Shown piece after piece: positions 7,184 through 15,163 of a DNA stretch of 64,000 nucleotides. The notes under the pieces were generated by a model, which was not told where the DNA came from, searched no databases, and saw nothing but the letters and a program-made list of their open reading frames with translations. This stretch comes from Prevotella sp. E13-27. Lineage in GTDB: Bacteria; Bacteroidota; Bacteroidia; Bacteroidales; Bacteroidaceae. The DNA lies in contig NZ_JALPSC010000001.1 in the NCBI RefSeq assembly GCF_023217965.1, forward strand, positions 124,001-188,000, written 5' to 3'. Both the position numbers and the translations under genes were made by a program. Position 1 is the first letter of the stretch; every line of letters begins with the position of its first letter.

Positions 7184-8404
7184 TTATTCCTTTAGGGACA
7201 CTTTATAGCTTACAGGTTTTCCGTTCAGCTCTTTAAGGCTACCATGAATTATTAGTAAATCTGCTTGCCTGGTAGCACTCTTGAAATTGTAAATCCTGTA
7301 AACGTAGTAATGTTCCTTGTTAAGTTCACTGTAGAATAGTTCATTGGAAGTGAAGTAGAAAGGCTGACCAACACCTCCTGTTGTGGTTTTCACCTCAATA
7401 TATCTTGGGGTAATGCCATCGTCCTCTACAGATTCTATGTCATAACCCTTCCCATCACCTTCTTCTATTGAAGTGTGAATGACAGAGTGTGAGATGCCAA
7501 GTTTGCTCAATCGCTCTTTCTCATAGATTACAGCCCATTCTTCACCTAGTAGTCCAATGCCTCTGAATATTTCATCTTTCTTGGCATAGTCAACACCTTT
7601 AACTGCCTTGAACTCCCCAGAGAAACTTTCATCAACATGGGAGAACTGAGAAGCTTCTATCACTTTGGGACTGCTACTTACAATAGGTTTCTTCTTATCT
7701 GACTTGGTATAGGCGTTGTTATTAAAGTATCTGGCAACAGCATAGATGAAATCCTGAGTCAATAGGTTATAGTTCTCGTCTGTATAGCTATGCGAAAGCA
7801 TCCATTTATTGTATTCTGCAATAAACTCTTTTTCCTTCAGAAGTTCTTTCTTGACTTCTTCGCAGAGACTATAGAACTCAATAAATCGATCAACCTTGCC
7901 CGTCTCTTTACGCTTATACTCCACCATGCTTGCAAATGTCTGGAATATGCTGAACTTGTATATATAATGCGCCTTGGGGTAGTGCAGAGCCAAATAAACA
8001 GAGACGGCATGAATATCCTGAAAAGATTGTAAATTATCGCGCCCTTTCCAATCGCTATGACCCTCGTCTGCCATTGTCTTTACCAACTTGTCAAAGCCAG
8101 ACATATAAGCAATCGCTCTTTCTTTTAGGGGTATAGTTTCATCGAAGAGGTTTGTCAGCAACTTGTCAGTAACATCTTGTTTCTCTTTGGAAACTTCAAT
8201 CAGCATACCCAAAGGATAGTATGTTTGTGAATCGAGAAGATTAACATGCTTAGATAGACCTTGAATGGTGCGTGAAGTGATTGACCCCTCGACATGGAAT
8301 GTGTTTTGGAAATGCTTTATAGCTTCCCATTTATAATCTTCGAGATTGCTTATATAATCCCAATTTGAGATATAGGCGTTAATATATGGCTTTAGGTCTT
8401 TCAT
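7184..8404 (-). CDS. DUF3883-domain protein (nuclease-like fold) in the umu operon
   Basis: The first two thirds are helical with no family I can name. The last third (about 310-400) contains 'GEEWAVIYEKERL', 'GYDIESVEDDG' and 'RYIEVKTTTGG', the DUF3883 signature related to PD-(D/E)XK restriction endonucleases: the E-V-K core is present with an upstream Asp in 'GYDI'. The start is taken at MKDLKPYINAY; 17 codons upstream in frame look like junk. It lies just upstream of umuC in the same direction with a gap of 5 bases, between the umuD remnant and umuC, so it was probably co-transcribed with them. A role in defence or DNA handling is inference. Confidence 0.65.
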   Translation of the reverse strand: MKDLKPYINAYISNWDYISNLEDYKWEAIKHFQNTFHVEGSITSRTIQGLSKHVNLLDSQTYYPLGMLIEVSKEKQDVTDKLLTNLFDETIPLKERAIAYMSGFDKLVKTMADEGHSDWKGRDNLQSFQDIHAVSVYLALHYPKAHYIYKFSIFQTFASMVEYKRKETGKVDRFIEFYSLCEEVKKELLKEKEFIAEYNKWMLSHSYTDENYNLLTQDFIYAVARYFNNNAYTKSDKKKPIVSSSPKVIEASQFSHVDESFSGEFKAVKGVDYAKKDEIFRGIGLLGEEWAVIYEKERLSKLGISHSVIHTSIEEGDGKGYDIESVEDDGITPRYIEVKTTTGGVGQPFYFTSNELFYSELNKEHYYVYRIYNFKSATRQADLLIIHGSLKELNGKPVSYKVSLKE

Positions 8405-8414
8405 CTTTATCTGT

Positions 8415-8633
8415 TTAGAAATATATTGTTGTTGTACCTGCCCACGTCGTATCACCTGTTATTGTTATACGCAGCGAGGCAGACTTTATATTTGCCTGTA
8501 TCTTAGGGTACAGGTGATGTTCTTTTTCTTCTGGAAACTGTGTGACGAGGTGACAGTGGGACAGGTTCATCGTCACCCAACTTACAAACATAGGGAGTGT
8601 AATTGCCAGAAGCCCAAATACCATTTTCTTCAT
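8415..8633 (-). CDS. Small protein with N-terminal membrane or signal segment
   Basis: A 72-residue frame opens MKKMVFGLLAITLPMFVSWV, a signal-anchor or secretion signal, and goes on to a polar domain ending TITGDTTWAGTTTIYF. Part of it (VTMNLSHCH) is nearly identical in DNA to the start of the fragment at 1693-1821, so it may be a chimaera of a signal region and a duplicated piece. It sits 11 bases before the DUF3883 gene and 8 bases after the upstream gene, in the same direction. No family recognised. Confidence 0.4.
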   Translation of the reverse strand: MKKMVFGLLAITLPMFVSWVTMNLSHCHLVTQFPEEKEHHLYPKIQANIKSASLRITITGDTTWAGTTTIYF

Positions 8634-8641
8634 ACGGCTAA

Positions 8642-9247
8642 CTATTTAAGTGTGTAATACTGTCTGTCTTTCTCCGAATAGCGGATCTTGTATTCGAAGC
8701 AGAAGCCCAAAGCTTCCACGTAATCTGTCAGCTGTTTCATGGACTTTGCTCCCATGTTTCGATATACCAAGAAGTCTTTGGGGGACTTATCTACTAACTC
8801 GAATACGTAATCAATATCGAGAACCCTCAGACAGTTCATAATACGGGTAGGGAGATCTAGCCCATAAGTTCTCTGTCCCAGTATCTTCATTACGTCAGGG
8901 CTAAGAGGCACTTCTTTCAACTCAGGATGCTCCAGCCAGTACTCGAAATACTTGTGCTCATTCAGGATGACCCTCGAATACAGTTTGTCATTCTTGGTTA
9001 TATCTGTCAAGAACTGGTCGCAGAACTCATCAAGGATTTCACGCATAAAGCGTATTTCATCACGGACGGCATCTGGTGACACCTTCATGTTCTCGAAAGC
9101 ACGTTGTCTTGCCTCGTTGAAAGCGTTATCAATAATCAATGCGGCTAGTGTTTCTTTCCGCATCGTTTCCAGTTGTTTACTCAGTTCGCTAATTTGTCTG
9201 GTTTGCTCTCTGAGCTTTTCAAAATTATTCTCGTGTTCTTGTTTCAT
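8642..9247 (-). CDS. Unknown protein with coiled coil and RNA polymerase alpha-CTD-like HhH domain
   Basis: The 201-residue protein begins with a charged coiled coil (about 1-40), a helical middle, and a C-terminal stretch (about 130-190) 'LPTRIMNCLRVLDI', 'VFELVDKSPKDFLVYRNMG', 'KSMKQLTDYVEALGF'. That pattern matches the helix-hairpin-helix domain of the RNA polymerase alpha C-terminus, which binds DNA. Its ATG overlaps the stop of the umuD remnant (ATGA), so the two were co-translated. A DNA-binding accessory factor of this umuDC-type operon is a reasonable guess; the family is unknown to me. Confidence 0.55.
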   Translation of the reverse strand: MKQEHENNFEKLREQTRQISELSKQLETMRKETLAALIIDNAFNEARQRAFENMKVSPDAVRDEIRFMREILDEFCDQFLTDITKNDKLYSRVILNEHKYFEYWLEHPELKEVPLSPDVMKILGQRTYGLDLPTRIMNCLRVLDIDYVFELVDKSPKDFLVYRNMGAKSMKQLTDYVEALGFCFEYKIRYSEKDRQYYTLK

Positions 9248-9402
9248 ATCTTTTCGAATGTTCTAATTAAATGAATAACAGTACCCCACACCTGAAACTC
9301 GTTAGGATCATCTACCTTGAACACAGGATAATCGGGGTTGGCTGGACGTAATTCGATATAGCCGTCCTTCTTGTGTGTCTCTATCATTGGGACTGGTACC
9401 TG
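9244..9402 (-). pseudogene. umuD: 3' remnant of umuD (S24 LexA-like peptidase)
   Basis: The frame reads 'VPVPMIETHKKDGYIELRPA', then 'NPDYPVFKVDD' and 'FQVWGTVIHLIRTF' before the stop. This is the last part of UmuD, where the catalytic Lys region is followed by 'L.PANP.Y' and 'F.VWG.V..VI'. Everything upstream, including the cleavage site and catalytic Ser, is gone; an in-frame stop stands at 9409-9411. It was the first gene of the operon umuD-HhH gene-small ORF-DUF3883-umuC. Confidence 0.75.
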
Positions 9403-9449
9403 ACATTTCTAGCGAACAACGACAAGTTATGCATTTAAAATTGCGTCAT

Positions 9450-9611
9450 TTCGCTTGTTAGCGAAAAGTTTGTACCTTTGCAGATGAAAATAGTTCCTTA
9501 TCTATGCCAGATTGTAGTTCTGGCCGTGATTCGGGGCTATTTTCTGTTTAAGGAGTCAGGGGTGACTCAATGTAAAAGATTACAGGTAAAAGGCGAATTT
9601 CGTGCCTTTTT
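9450..9611 (+). ncRNA. Possible small RNA with promoter, hairpins and terminator
   Basis: A TAnnTTTG element (TACCTTTG, 9473-9480) lies just after a perfect palindrome TTCGCTTGTTAGCGAA (9450-9465). Downstream, GAGTCAGGGGTGACTC (9553-9568) forms a tight hairpin and AAAAGGC / GCCTTTT (9588-9610) followed by T makes a terminator-like stem. The expected transcript is about 120 nt. A 59-codon frame from an ATG at 9484 also lies here but resembles no protein. A small RNA, or a relic of a regulated promoter, is inference. Confidence 0.3.
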
Positions 9612-9654
9612 CCCCTACTCCATCGTAATCGGCAGGAATAGGGACTATCTGTCA

Positions 9655-10212
9655 TCACAATAAGGACTTTATTACTTTGCAGGGATTGCCCACTGCCACA
9701 CAATTAGATGGGATGTCCTTTACAACGACGCTACCTGCGCCGATGGTGACATTATCGCCAATGGTGACACCTGGCAGGATGGTTACGCTACCGCCAATCC
9801 ACACGTTATCGCCGATGGTGACTGGCTTTGCCCACTCCTGACGGGTGTTGCGCTCCACTGGGTCGGTGCTGTGACATGCAGTATAGATGCTGACGTTAGG
9901 ACCAATAAAACAGTCGTCGCCAATGGTGACAGGAGCCTCGTCGAGCACAACGAAATTGAAGTTGGCAAAGAAACGCTTGCCCACGCTGATCTGCTTACCA
10001 TAGTCGCAGAAGAAAGGCTGGTTAATGAAAACCTTATCGTCACCAACATGGCCCAAAAGCCTTTTAAGTATAGACAGACGTGATGCAAAATCAGACGGGC
10101 GAAGCATGTTATATTCATGAATAATATCCTTCACCATGTTCAGCTCTTTCAACAATTCCGGGTCAACGGCCGAATAGACCTCTCCTGCCAGCATTTTCTC
10201 TTTTTCCGTCAT
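9655..10212 (-). CDS. Sugar O-acetyltransferase of the LacA/Maa family
   Basis: The enzyme transfers an acetyl group from acetyl-CoA to a sugar hydroxyl in the cytoplasm. The 185-residue length is typical. The N-terminal helical cap (MTEKEKMLAGEVY) is the Maa/LacA signature, the middle has 'NFVVLDEAPVTIGDDCFIGPNVSIYT' split by short turns, the catalytic His is in 'TACHSTDP', and the left-handed beta-helix hexapeptides 'TIGDNVWIGGSVTI', 'GVTIGDNVTIGAGSVV' follow. The natural acceptor (maltose, galactoside or a polysaccharide precursor) cannot be told. It stands alone under its own promoter. Confidence 0.85.
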   Translation of the reverse strand: MTEKEKMLAGEVYSAVDPELLKELNMVKDIIHEYNMLRPSDFASRLSILKRLLGHVGDDKVFINQPFFCDYGKQISVGKRFFANFNFVVLDEAPVTIGDDCFIGPNVSIYTACHSTDPVERNTRQEWAKPVTIGDNVWIGGSVTILPGVTIGDNVTIGAGSVVVKDIPSNCVAVGNPCKVIKSLL

Positions 10213-10238
10213 TGTATTCAGTAATGTAATAATCGCAG

Positions 10239-10269
10239 CAAAGTTACAAATAAGCGCACAACGAACAAA
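10239..10269 (-). promoter_or_regulatory. Bacteroidetes promoter for the acetyltransferase gene
   Basis: On the minus strand TTTG (10266-10269), a 19-bp spacer and TAACTTTG (10239-10246) match the Bacteroidetes -33/-7 consensus. The start codon is 26 bases downstream of the -7 element. Confidence 0.75.
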
Positions 10270-10319
10270 AGAAAACCGCCTTTTTTCTTATAATTGTTGG
10301 ATTTTTCGAGAAAAGGCTG

Positions 10320-10327
10320 TATCTTTG
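10320..10327 (+). promoter_or_regulatory. -7 promoter element almost touching the RAYT start codon
   Basis: TATCTTTG ends only four bases before the ATG at 10332, so a start at that ATG would imply a leaderless message. The alternative Met at 10395 would leave a normal leader. Confidence 0.5.
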
Positions 10328-10331
10328 CGGC

Positions 10332-11456
10332 ATGTCAAGAAGTCGTGAAGAAGCCGAGAAAGCCGGCATACAAGTCGATGATATTAAGCACAACATGAAG
10401 CGGCGCCTCCCTTGTCATAATTACAGCGACAAGGGAACCTACATGCTGACACTTGTCACGGAAGGACGCCAGCCCCTATTCGGCACGCTGCAAGGCGACG
10501 GCCTTGCGCCCTTGGGCAGCGAGAGCGAGCCGAGGGTGGTTCTGTCACCTCTGGGTAAGGCTATTCGTGACATTGAAATAAAGAAGGTCTCTGCTTTCTA
10601 CCCGATGGTGGAAGTTTGGAAGCTCTGCATCATGCCCGACCATCTCCACATAATCGTCAGGGTGAAGGGGAAGATGCCCGAGGGGAAGGATCTGGGGCAG
10701 GTGGTTCGTGGATTTAAGACAGGGTGCACAAGGGCTTGGTGGGGGCTTAGTCCCTTCGGAGATGCGAAGGGAACGGGGACTCTTGGCGAAGCGAAGGGAA
10801 CGGAGGCTCTCGGAGAAGCGAAAGGAACGGAGACGGCTCCTGTTCCTGCTGTTTCTCCAGCAGGCTTAGCATCTACAGCCGCTCGCCCTCTTCTTTTCGA
10901 GAAAGGCTACTGCGACAAGATTCTGCTTCGCCCTGGCCAGTTGGAGAACTGGAAGCGCTATCTTGACGACAACCCACGCCGACTGGCCATCAAACGCCAG
11001 CACCCCGATTATTTTATCGTTAGACATCAGCTGAATATAGGCGAGTGGTCGTGTCAATCTGTAGGTAATCGCTTCTTGCTAAACATACCCGACAAGGCTG
11101 CTGTCATCGTTCACAGTGGCTATAGCGACGCTGAGTTTGAGATGTATAAGGCAAAATGGCTCGCCATCGCAGAGGAAGGCGGTGTGTTGATAAGTGCAGC
11201 AATTGCGACAAGAGAAAAAGAGGTGATGCGCGAAGCTATGAATCGCGGCTATAGACTTATCTATCTTCGAGAAAACGGTTTTCCAGAGTTATACAAGCCT
11301 GCTGGTGAGTCTTTCACTGCCTGTTCGGAAGGCCGACTACTACAAATAAGTCCTTGGGATTATCACATGCAACGAAAGACTATTTCGCGCGAGCAGTGTC
11401 TAAAACTGAACCGCCTTGCAGAAGAAATTGCTAATACACCTTACTTCTCATTTTGA
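10332..11456 (+). CDS. REP-associated tyrosine transposase (RAYT, Y1 HUH family) with C-terminal domain
   Basis: The N-terminal half is a Y1 transposase domain: 'YMLTLVTEGRQPLFG', then the HUH metal site in 'MPDHLHIIVRVKG', a helix 'LGQVVRGFKTGCTRAW', and later 'LENWKRYLDDNPRRLAIKRQ' where RAYTs usually carry helix elements. Residues about 240-370 add a second domain ('AAVIVHSGYSDAEFE', 'GGVLISAAIATREKEVM') resembling the Rossmann fold of DprA-like proteins, a combination seen in Bacteroidales. The catalytic region is interrupted by three 9-residue repeats (GEAKGTEAL-like). The start may be at 10332 or at Met22 (10395). RAYTs are thought to spread REP palindromes. Confidence 0.7.
   Translation: MSRSREEAEKAGIQVDDIKHNMKRRLPCHNYSDKGTYMLTLVTEGRQPLFGTLQGDGLAPLGSESEPRVVLSPLGKAIRDIEIKKVSAFYPMVEVWKLCIMPDHLHIIVRVKGKMPEGKDLGQVVRGFKTGCTRAWWGLSPFGDAKGTGTLGEAKGTEALGEAKGTETAPVPAVSPAGLASTAARPLLFEKGYCDKILLRPGQLENWKRYLDDNPRRLAIKRQHPDYFIVRHQLNIGEWSCQSVGNRFLLNIPDKAAVIVHSGYSDAEFEMYKAKWLAIAEEGGVLISAAIATREKEVMREAMNRGYRLIYLRENGFPELYKPAGESFTACSEGRLLQISPWDYHMQRKTISREQCLKLNRLAEEIANTPYFSF
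10758..10838 (+). repeat. Three tandem 27-bp repeats inside the RAYT gene
   Basis: Units at 10758-10784, 10785-10811 and 10812-10838 each start GG(A/C)GA(A/T)GCGAA(A/G)GGAACGG. The period is nine codons, so frame is kept and the protein gains GDAKGTGTL, GEAKGTEAL and GEAKGTETA. Copy number could vary between strains. Confidence 0.8.
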
Positions 11457-11476
11457 GTCTGGCACCTACCATCCAT

Positions 11477-12103
11477 ATGGACGACAAGCATTATTTACTC
11501 AGCATAATAAGTGAAGGCGAGCACCAACAGCAAGACTTCAAATATCGTGTAGCCGATGCATGCAAACTGGCAAAGACGGTTTCGGCTTTTGCCAACACCG
11601 ATGGTGGTCGCCTGCTCATTGGAGTACGTGATGATGGTCATCTATCGGGAGTAAGAAGCGAGGAGGAGATTTACATGATGCACCAAGCTGCATACAAATT
11701 CTGCAAGCCAGAGGCAAGCATTAAGTTCGACACATATCATGTAGATGGCAGGACCATCGTAATTGCCACCGTTCCGCCTTCCGCCAACCGTCCTATTTGT
11801 GCACTGAACGAAGAGGGATGCAAACGTGCCTATATTCGCATAAAGGATGAGAACATCGTTGCATCACCCGTTCATCTTGCTCTTTGGCGCGAATCACAGA
11901 AGCAGCAAGGTGCAATTCTTACCTATAACGACGAGATCCGGCTATTGCTTGACATATTGCAAGAGCAACAGTCACTCAATCAGACTGTTCGCAGTTCGCA
12001 CCTTCCACGTCATAAGGTCATCACACTACTGGCACGTCTCATCCGTTTCGGTAATGTGAGATGCGAATATATCAACCAACATTTCCTGTTTTGCCAGAAG
12101 TGA
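11477..12103 (+). CDS. AlbA_2 (Schlafen-like) domain protein
   Basis: The N-terminal domain (about 1-130) shows the AlbA_2 pattern 'EGEHQQQDFKYRV', 'TVSAFANTDGGRLLIGVRDDG', 'IVIATVPPS' and 'AYIRIKDENI', a fold linked to putative RNA- or ATP-binding proteins near mobile elements. The C-terminal third is a short winged-helix-like region ('LPRHKVITLLARLIRFG'). The start chosen is MDDKHYLL; an upstream TTG overlapping the RAYT stop would add eight residues. It follows the RAYT gene closely and may be co-transcribed. Function unknown. Confidence 0.65.
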   Translation: MDDKHYLLSIISEGEHQQQDFKYRVADACKLAKTVSAFANTDGGRLLIGVRDDGHLSGVRSEEEIYMMHQAAYKFCKPEASIKFDTYHVDGRTIVIATVPPSANRPICALNEEGCKRAYIRIKDENIVASPVHLALWRESQKQQGAILTYNDEIRLLLDILQEQQSLNQTVRSSHLPRHKVITLLARLIRFGNVRCEYINQHFLFCQK

Positions 12104-12115
12104 TGAATCGATGTG

Positions 12116-12577
12116 TCAGGAGACGTCTCTTCGATTCTTGATTTTCCATCCCAGGGCTGCCACGAGGATGGTCATCAGCGGACTAAGGATATTGAAGAAG
12201 CAATAAAGCGCACAGATTACACAGGCACAGACTAAGAAGAACTGGGGAGACAACAGCTGAACACCATAATATATCAGTGTGGGCACCACACCGCTAATCA
12301 TCCACGAACCAGACAGCATGCCCACCGTCAGAAGAATAAGTATCATGATGGCAACACCACCCACCGTCTTCTCTATCTGCTGCTCGAACGATTTCCAAGG
12401 CTCACGATAGAACACCATTGAGATAAACACGCACACAGCCATTGCCGCCAAAAGCGAAACCTGACTGCCGCCACTGAGCGAGTCGCTGCCAAACAGAGCA
12501 ATAACCATAGCCAGAAGGCCTATCAGCACCACCAACGGAATGGCCGACACAAGGGGATGAGGGAGTCTTTTCATCAT
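12116..12577 (-). pseudogene. nhaC-type Na+/H+ antiporter with an internal deletion
   Basis: Residues 1 to about 128 match the N-terminus of NhaC-family antiporters: 'PLVSAIPLVVLIGLLA', 'ALFGSDSLSGGSQVSLLLA'-like text, 'GSWMISGVVPTLIYYG' and 'FFLVCACVICAL'. The next residues, 'YCFFNILSPLMTILVAALGW', look like the last transmembrane segment at the normal C-terminus of the same family. About 300 residues, including the ion-translocation core, are therefore missing with the frame preserved. Family members are around 450-500 residues, this one 153. It has its own promoter (TACTTTTG, minus strand 12598-12605) but cannot be a working antiporter. Confidence 0.7.
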
Positions 12578-12625
12578 TCGGATTTGAGTTTCTGCTGCAA
12601 AAGTACAAAGAAATGCAGAAAAAAC

Positions 12626-12656
12626 TTTGCGGATTGAATAATATTCTCTATTTTTG
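12626..12656 (+). promoter_or_regulatory. Bacteroidetes promoter for glutamine synthetase
   Basis: TTTG (12626-12629), a 19-bp spacer and TATTTTTG (12649-12656) match the consensus exactly and lie 37 bases before the ATG. The divergent nhaC promoter element is at 12598-12605. Confidence 0.75.
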
Positions 12657-12693
12657 CAAAATATCTGAAAAACGTTAATTAAAAACCAATACT

Positions 12694-14220
12694 ATGGACA
12701 CAAACAATCTGGCATATAGTGCCAACCCCTTGGTGGCTTTCCTGCAGAAACCCGCATCAATGTTTACAATGGCAGACATAGTTCGTTACATCTGCGAGAA
12801 CGACATCCGCATGGTGAACTTCATGTACCCGGGTGGCGACGGAAAGCTGAAGACGCTAAACTTCGTAATAACCGACCTGCAGTATCTGAACACCATACTT
12901 ACCTGTGGCGAACGAGTGGATGGCAGCAGTCTCTTCTCTTTCATACAGGCAGGAAGCAGCGACCTCTATGTGCTACCACGGTTCCGCACGGCGTTCCTCG
13001 ACCCGTTTGCCGAGATTCCTACGCTGACCATGCTCTGCTCATTCTTCGACAAAGACGGTCAGCCACTGGCAAGTGCACCTGAGCAAACACTTCGAAAGGC
13101 AGCAGAGGCCTTCCGCAAGGTGACAGGCTTCGAGTTTGAGGCAATGGGCGAACTGGAGTACTATGTCATAGCTGAACAGGAGGAGATGTTCCCTGCCATA
13201 GACCAGCGCGGATATCACGAGTCGGCACCCTACGCGAAGACCAGCGGCTTCCGCACGCAGTGTATGAAGTACATAGCCCAGACTGGCGGACAGATAAAAT
13301 ACGGACACTCGGAGGTGGGAAATTTCTCGCTCAACGGCAAGACCTATGAACAGAACGAGATAGAGTTTCTGCCTGTACCAGTGGAGCAGGCTGCCGACCA
13401 GCTGATGCTTGCCAAATGGGTGATACGTAACCTCGCCTACGAGTACGGCTACGACGTGACATTCGCGCCAAAGATCACTACCGGCAAGGCTGGCAGCGGA
13501 CTGCACATACACATGAGAATGACCAAGGACGGAGAGAACCAGATGCTGAGCAATGGTGTGCTCTCAGAGAGTGCACGTCGCATGATTGCCGGCATGATGG
13601 ACCTGGCACCGTCGATAACGGCTTTCGGCAACAAGAACCCAACGAGCTACTTCCGACTGGTGCCTCATCAGGAAGCGCCGACAAACGTTTGCTGGGGCGA
13701 CCGCAACCGCTCGGTACTGGTACGCGTGCCATTAGGATGGGCTGCAGACTCAGACATGTGCGCACTAGCCAACCCATTGGAGGAGGCGACTAAGAACTCT
13801 ACGCTCTACGCTCTAAACTCTAAACTGAATAAACAGACCGTGGAGATGCGCTCACCAGACGGATCGGCAGACCTCTACCAACTGTTGGCAGGTCTGTGTG
13901 TGGCATGCCGTCACGGCTTCGAGATGGCAGACGCGCTGGAGATGGCAGAGAAGACCTACGTGAACGTGAACATACACGACGCAAAGAATGCAGACCGACT
14001 GGCACAGCTGGCACAGTTGCCCGACTCGTGCGTGGCTTCGGCAGAATGTCTGGAACGTCAACGCAGCGTCTTCGAGGAGCATGGTGTGTTCTCACCTGCC
14101 ATGATAGACGGCATTATAGCTCAGCTACGCAGTTTTGAAGATACCACCCTGCGCAAGGATACAGAGGTAAAGCCGGAAGAGATTCTCAAGCTCGTGGAGA
14201 AATACTTCCAGTGCGGATAA
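12694..14220 (+). CDS. glnA: Glutamine synthetase, type I-like
   Basis: The enzyme joins ammonia to glutamate using ATP in the cytoplasm. At 508 residues it has the N-terminal beta-grasp domain ('RMVNFMYPGGDGKLKTLNFVI') and the catalytic domain with metal-binding 'EAMGELEYYVI', 'EQNEIEFLPV', 'GSGLHIHMRM' and the ATP/glutamate motif 'NKNPTSYFRLVP'. The adenylylation-site motif of the enterobacterial enzyme is not evident, as in many Bacteroidetes enzymes. It is monocistronic with a strong promoter. GC-rich third positions give long shadow frames on the minus strand. Confidence 0.9.
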   Translation: MDTNNLAYSANPLVAFLQKPASMFTMADIVRYICENDIRMVNFMYPGGDGKLKTLNFVITDLQYLNTILTCGERVDGSSLFSFIQAGSSDLYVLPRFRTAFLDPFAEIPTLTMLCSFFDKDGQPLASAPEQTLRKAAEAFRKVTGFEFEAMGELEYYVIAEQEEMFPAIDQRGYHESAPYAKTSGFRTQCMKYIAQTGGQIKYGHSEVGNFSLNGKTYEQNEIEFLPVPVEQAADQLMLAKWVIRNLAYEYGYDVTFAPKITTGKAGSGLHIHMRMTKDGENQMLSNGVLSESARRMIAGMMDLAPSITAFGNKNPTSYFRLVPHQEAPTNVCWGDRNRSVLVRVPLGWAADSDMCALANPLEEATKNSTLYALNSKLNKQTVEMRSPDGSADLYQLLAGLCVACRHGFEMADALEMAEKTYVNVNIHDAKNADRLAQLAQLPDSCVASAECLERQRSVFEEHGVFSPAMIDGIIAQLRSFEDTTLRKDTEVKPEEILKLVEKYFQCG

Positions 14221-14241
14221 AGGAAAAACTACAAGAGAAGC

Positions 14242-15129
14242 TTATTTACTTACATCTACAACATCCGAAGCACGATAGATGACTGTTTCGGCATACGTAA
14301 TGCTGCATGCTGAGAAATAGCCGAGACAGCCACCACTGATGTTGCTCTTTGGGTTGGCACCATTGCCCTGTCCTGCTGATAATGAACGGAAATACTCATA
14401 GACAGGAAGGTCAAGGGTCATGAGACTGTATCTTATGGTGTCACCTTCTTGCAACAGGTGCTCCCAGTCCTCGTCATCCTCCTTTGTCTCTTTCGACATC
14501 TTCTCACTCATACAGAGCACGTCATTGAAGATGAGTCCGTTGGGATGGCCACGGTCTTCGAAAGTGCCGCTGCGATAGGCTCTGCGCTGCGACTTCTTGC
14601 CTTTTAGACGCGGATGGGCCGATGAGCGGTCCACGCGATAGCGAAACTGGTTGCGAACGCCAGGCTGAGGGTCTTCTGCCCAGACCTCATAGACAAGGAA
14701 GCGCTCTTCGAGAATGGTCTCCCAGAGAAAGCCTGCCGTCTTTATCTTTGCAGGAAGGGGCATAGTGGATGTAGCCTCGTAGCAATGGCCATCAAGAGTT
14801 ACGGACAGACGATAGGACTGACCTGGTATGCCGAAGAGGGCGCTACTGTAGCAACGCTTAGATGGGTTGTAGGCAATGGTATGGCTAACGCCGTCGTCGG
14901 TAGTTACAGTAACGTTAGCCCCGACGATGCACTCGCCCTGAACGGAGTCGTTCATAGAACGTGTGCGGGTGACAAGCACATTGGTGCCTTCGTTGGACAC
15001 GCGCCCCTCAATCATGACCAGCGGCGCCACCTCGTGGTAGTCAATGGTTATCTCCTTCTGACAGGAGGTGAGGGCTGCCACAAAGAGCAATGCTAAAAGG
15101 CTATATCTAAAGAAAAACATTCTTTTCAT
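14242..15129 (-). CDS. DUF4249 lipoprotein, partner of a TonB-dependent receptor
   Basis: The protein of 295 residues starts with a lipoprotein signal (MKRMFFFRYSLLALLFVAAL then TSC). The rest carries DUF4249 features: 'VMIEGRVSN', 'GECIVGANVTVTTDDG', 'GIPGQSYRLSVTLDG' and a late 'LQEGDTIRYSLMTLD'. DUF4249 proteins are nearly always encoded beside a TonB-dependent receptor, as here (34 bases downstream of it), and are thought to be surface or periplasmic partners in uptake. Substrate unknown. Confidence 0.8.
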   Translation of the reverse strand: MKRMFFFRYSLLALLFVAALTSCQKEITIDYHEVAPLVMIEGRVSNEGTNVLVTRTRSMNDSVQGECIVGANVTVTTDDGVSHTIAYNPSKRCYSSALFGIPGQSYRLSVTLDGHCYEATSTMPLPAKIKTAGFLWETILEERFLVYEVWAEDPQPGVRNQFRYRVDRSSAHPRLKGKKSQRRAYRSGTFEDRGHPNGLIFNDVLCMSEKMSKETKEDDEDWEHLLQEGDTIRYSLMTLDLPVYEYFRSLSAGQGNGANPKSNISGGCLGYFSACSITYAETVIYRASDVVDVSK

Positions 15130-15163
15130 CTCTGTTTGATTCTTCTTGTTTTACAAAGCGTGG

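Noticed and set aside
9484..9663. 59-codon protein-coding gene
   Set aside because: Start is placed on the promoter and the translation looks non-protein-like; hairpins and terminator favour RNA or a relic.
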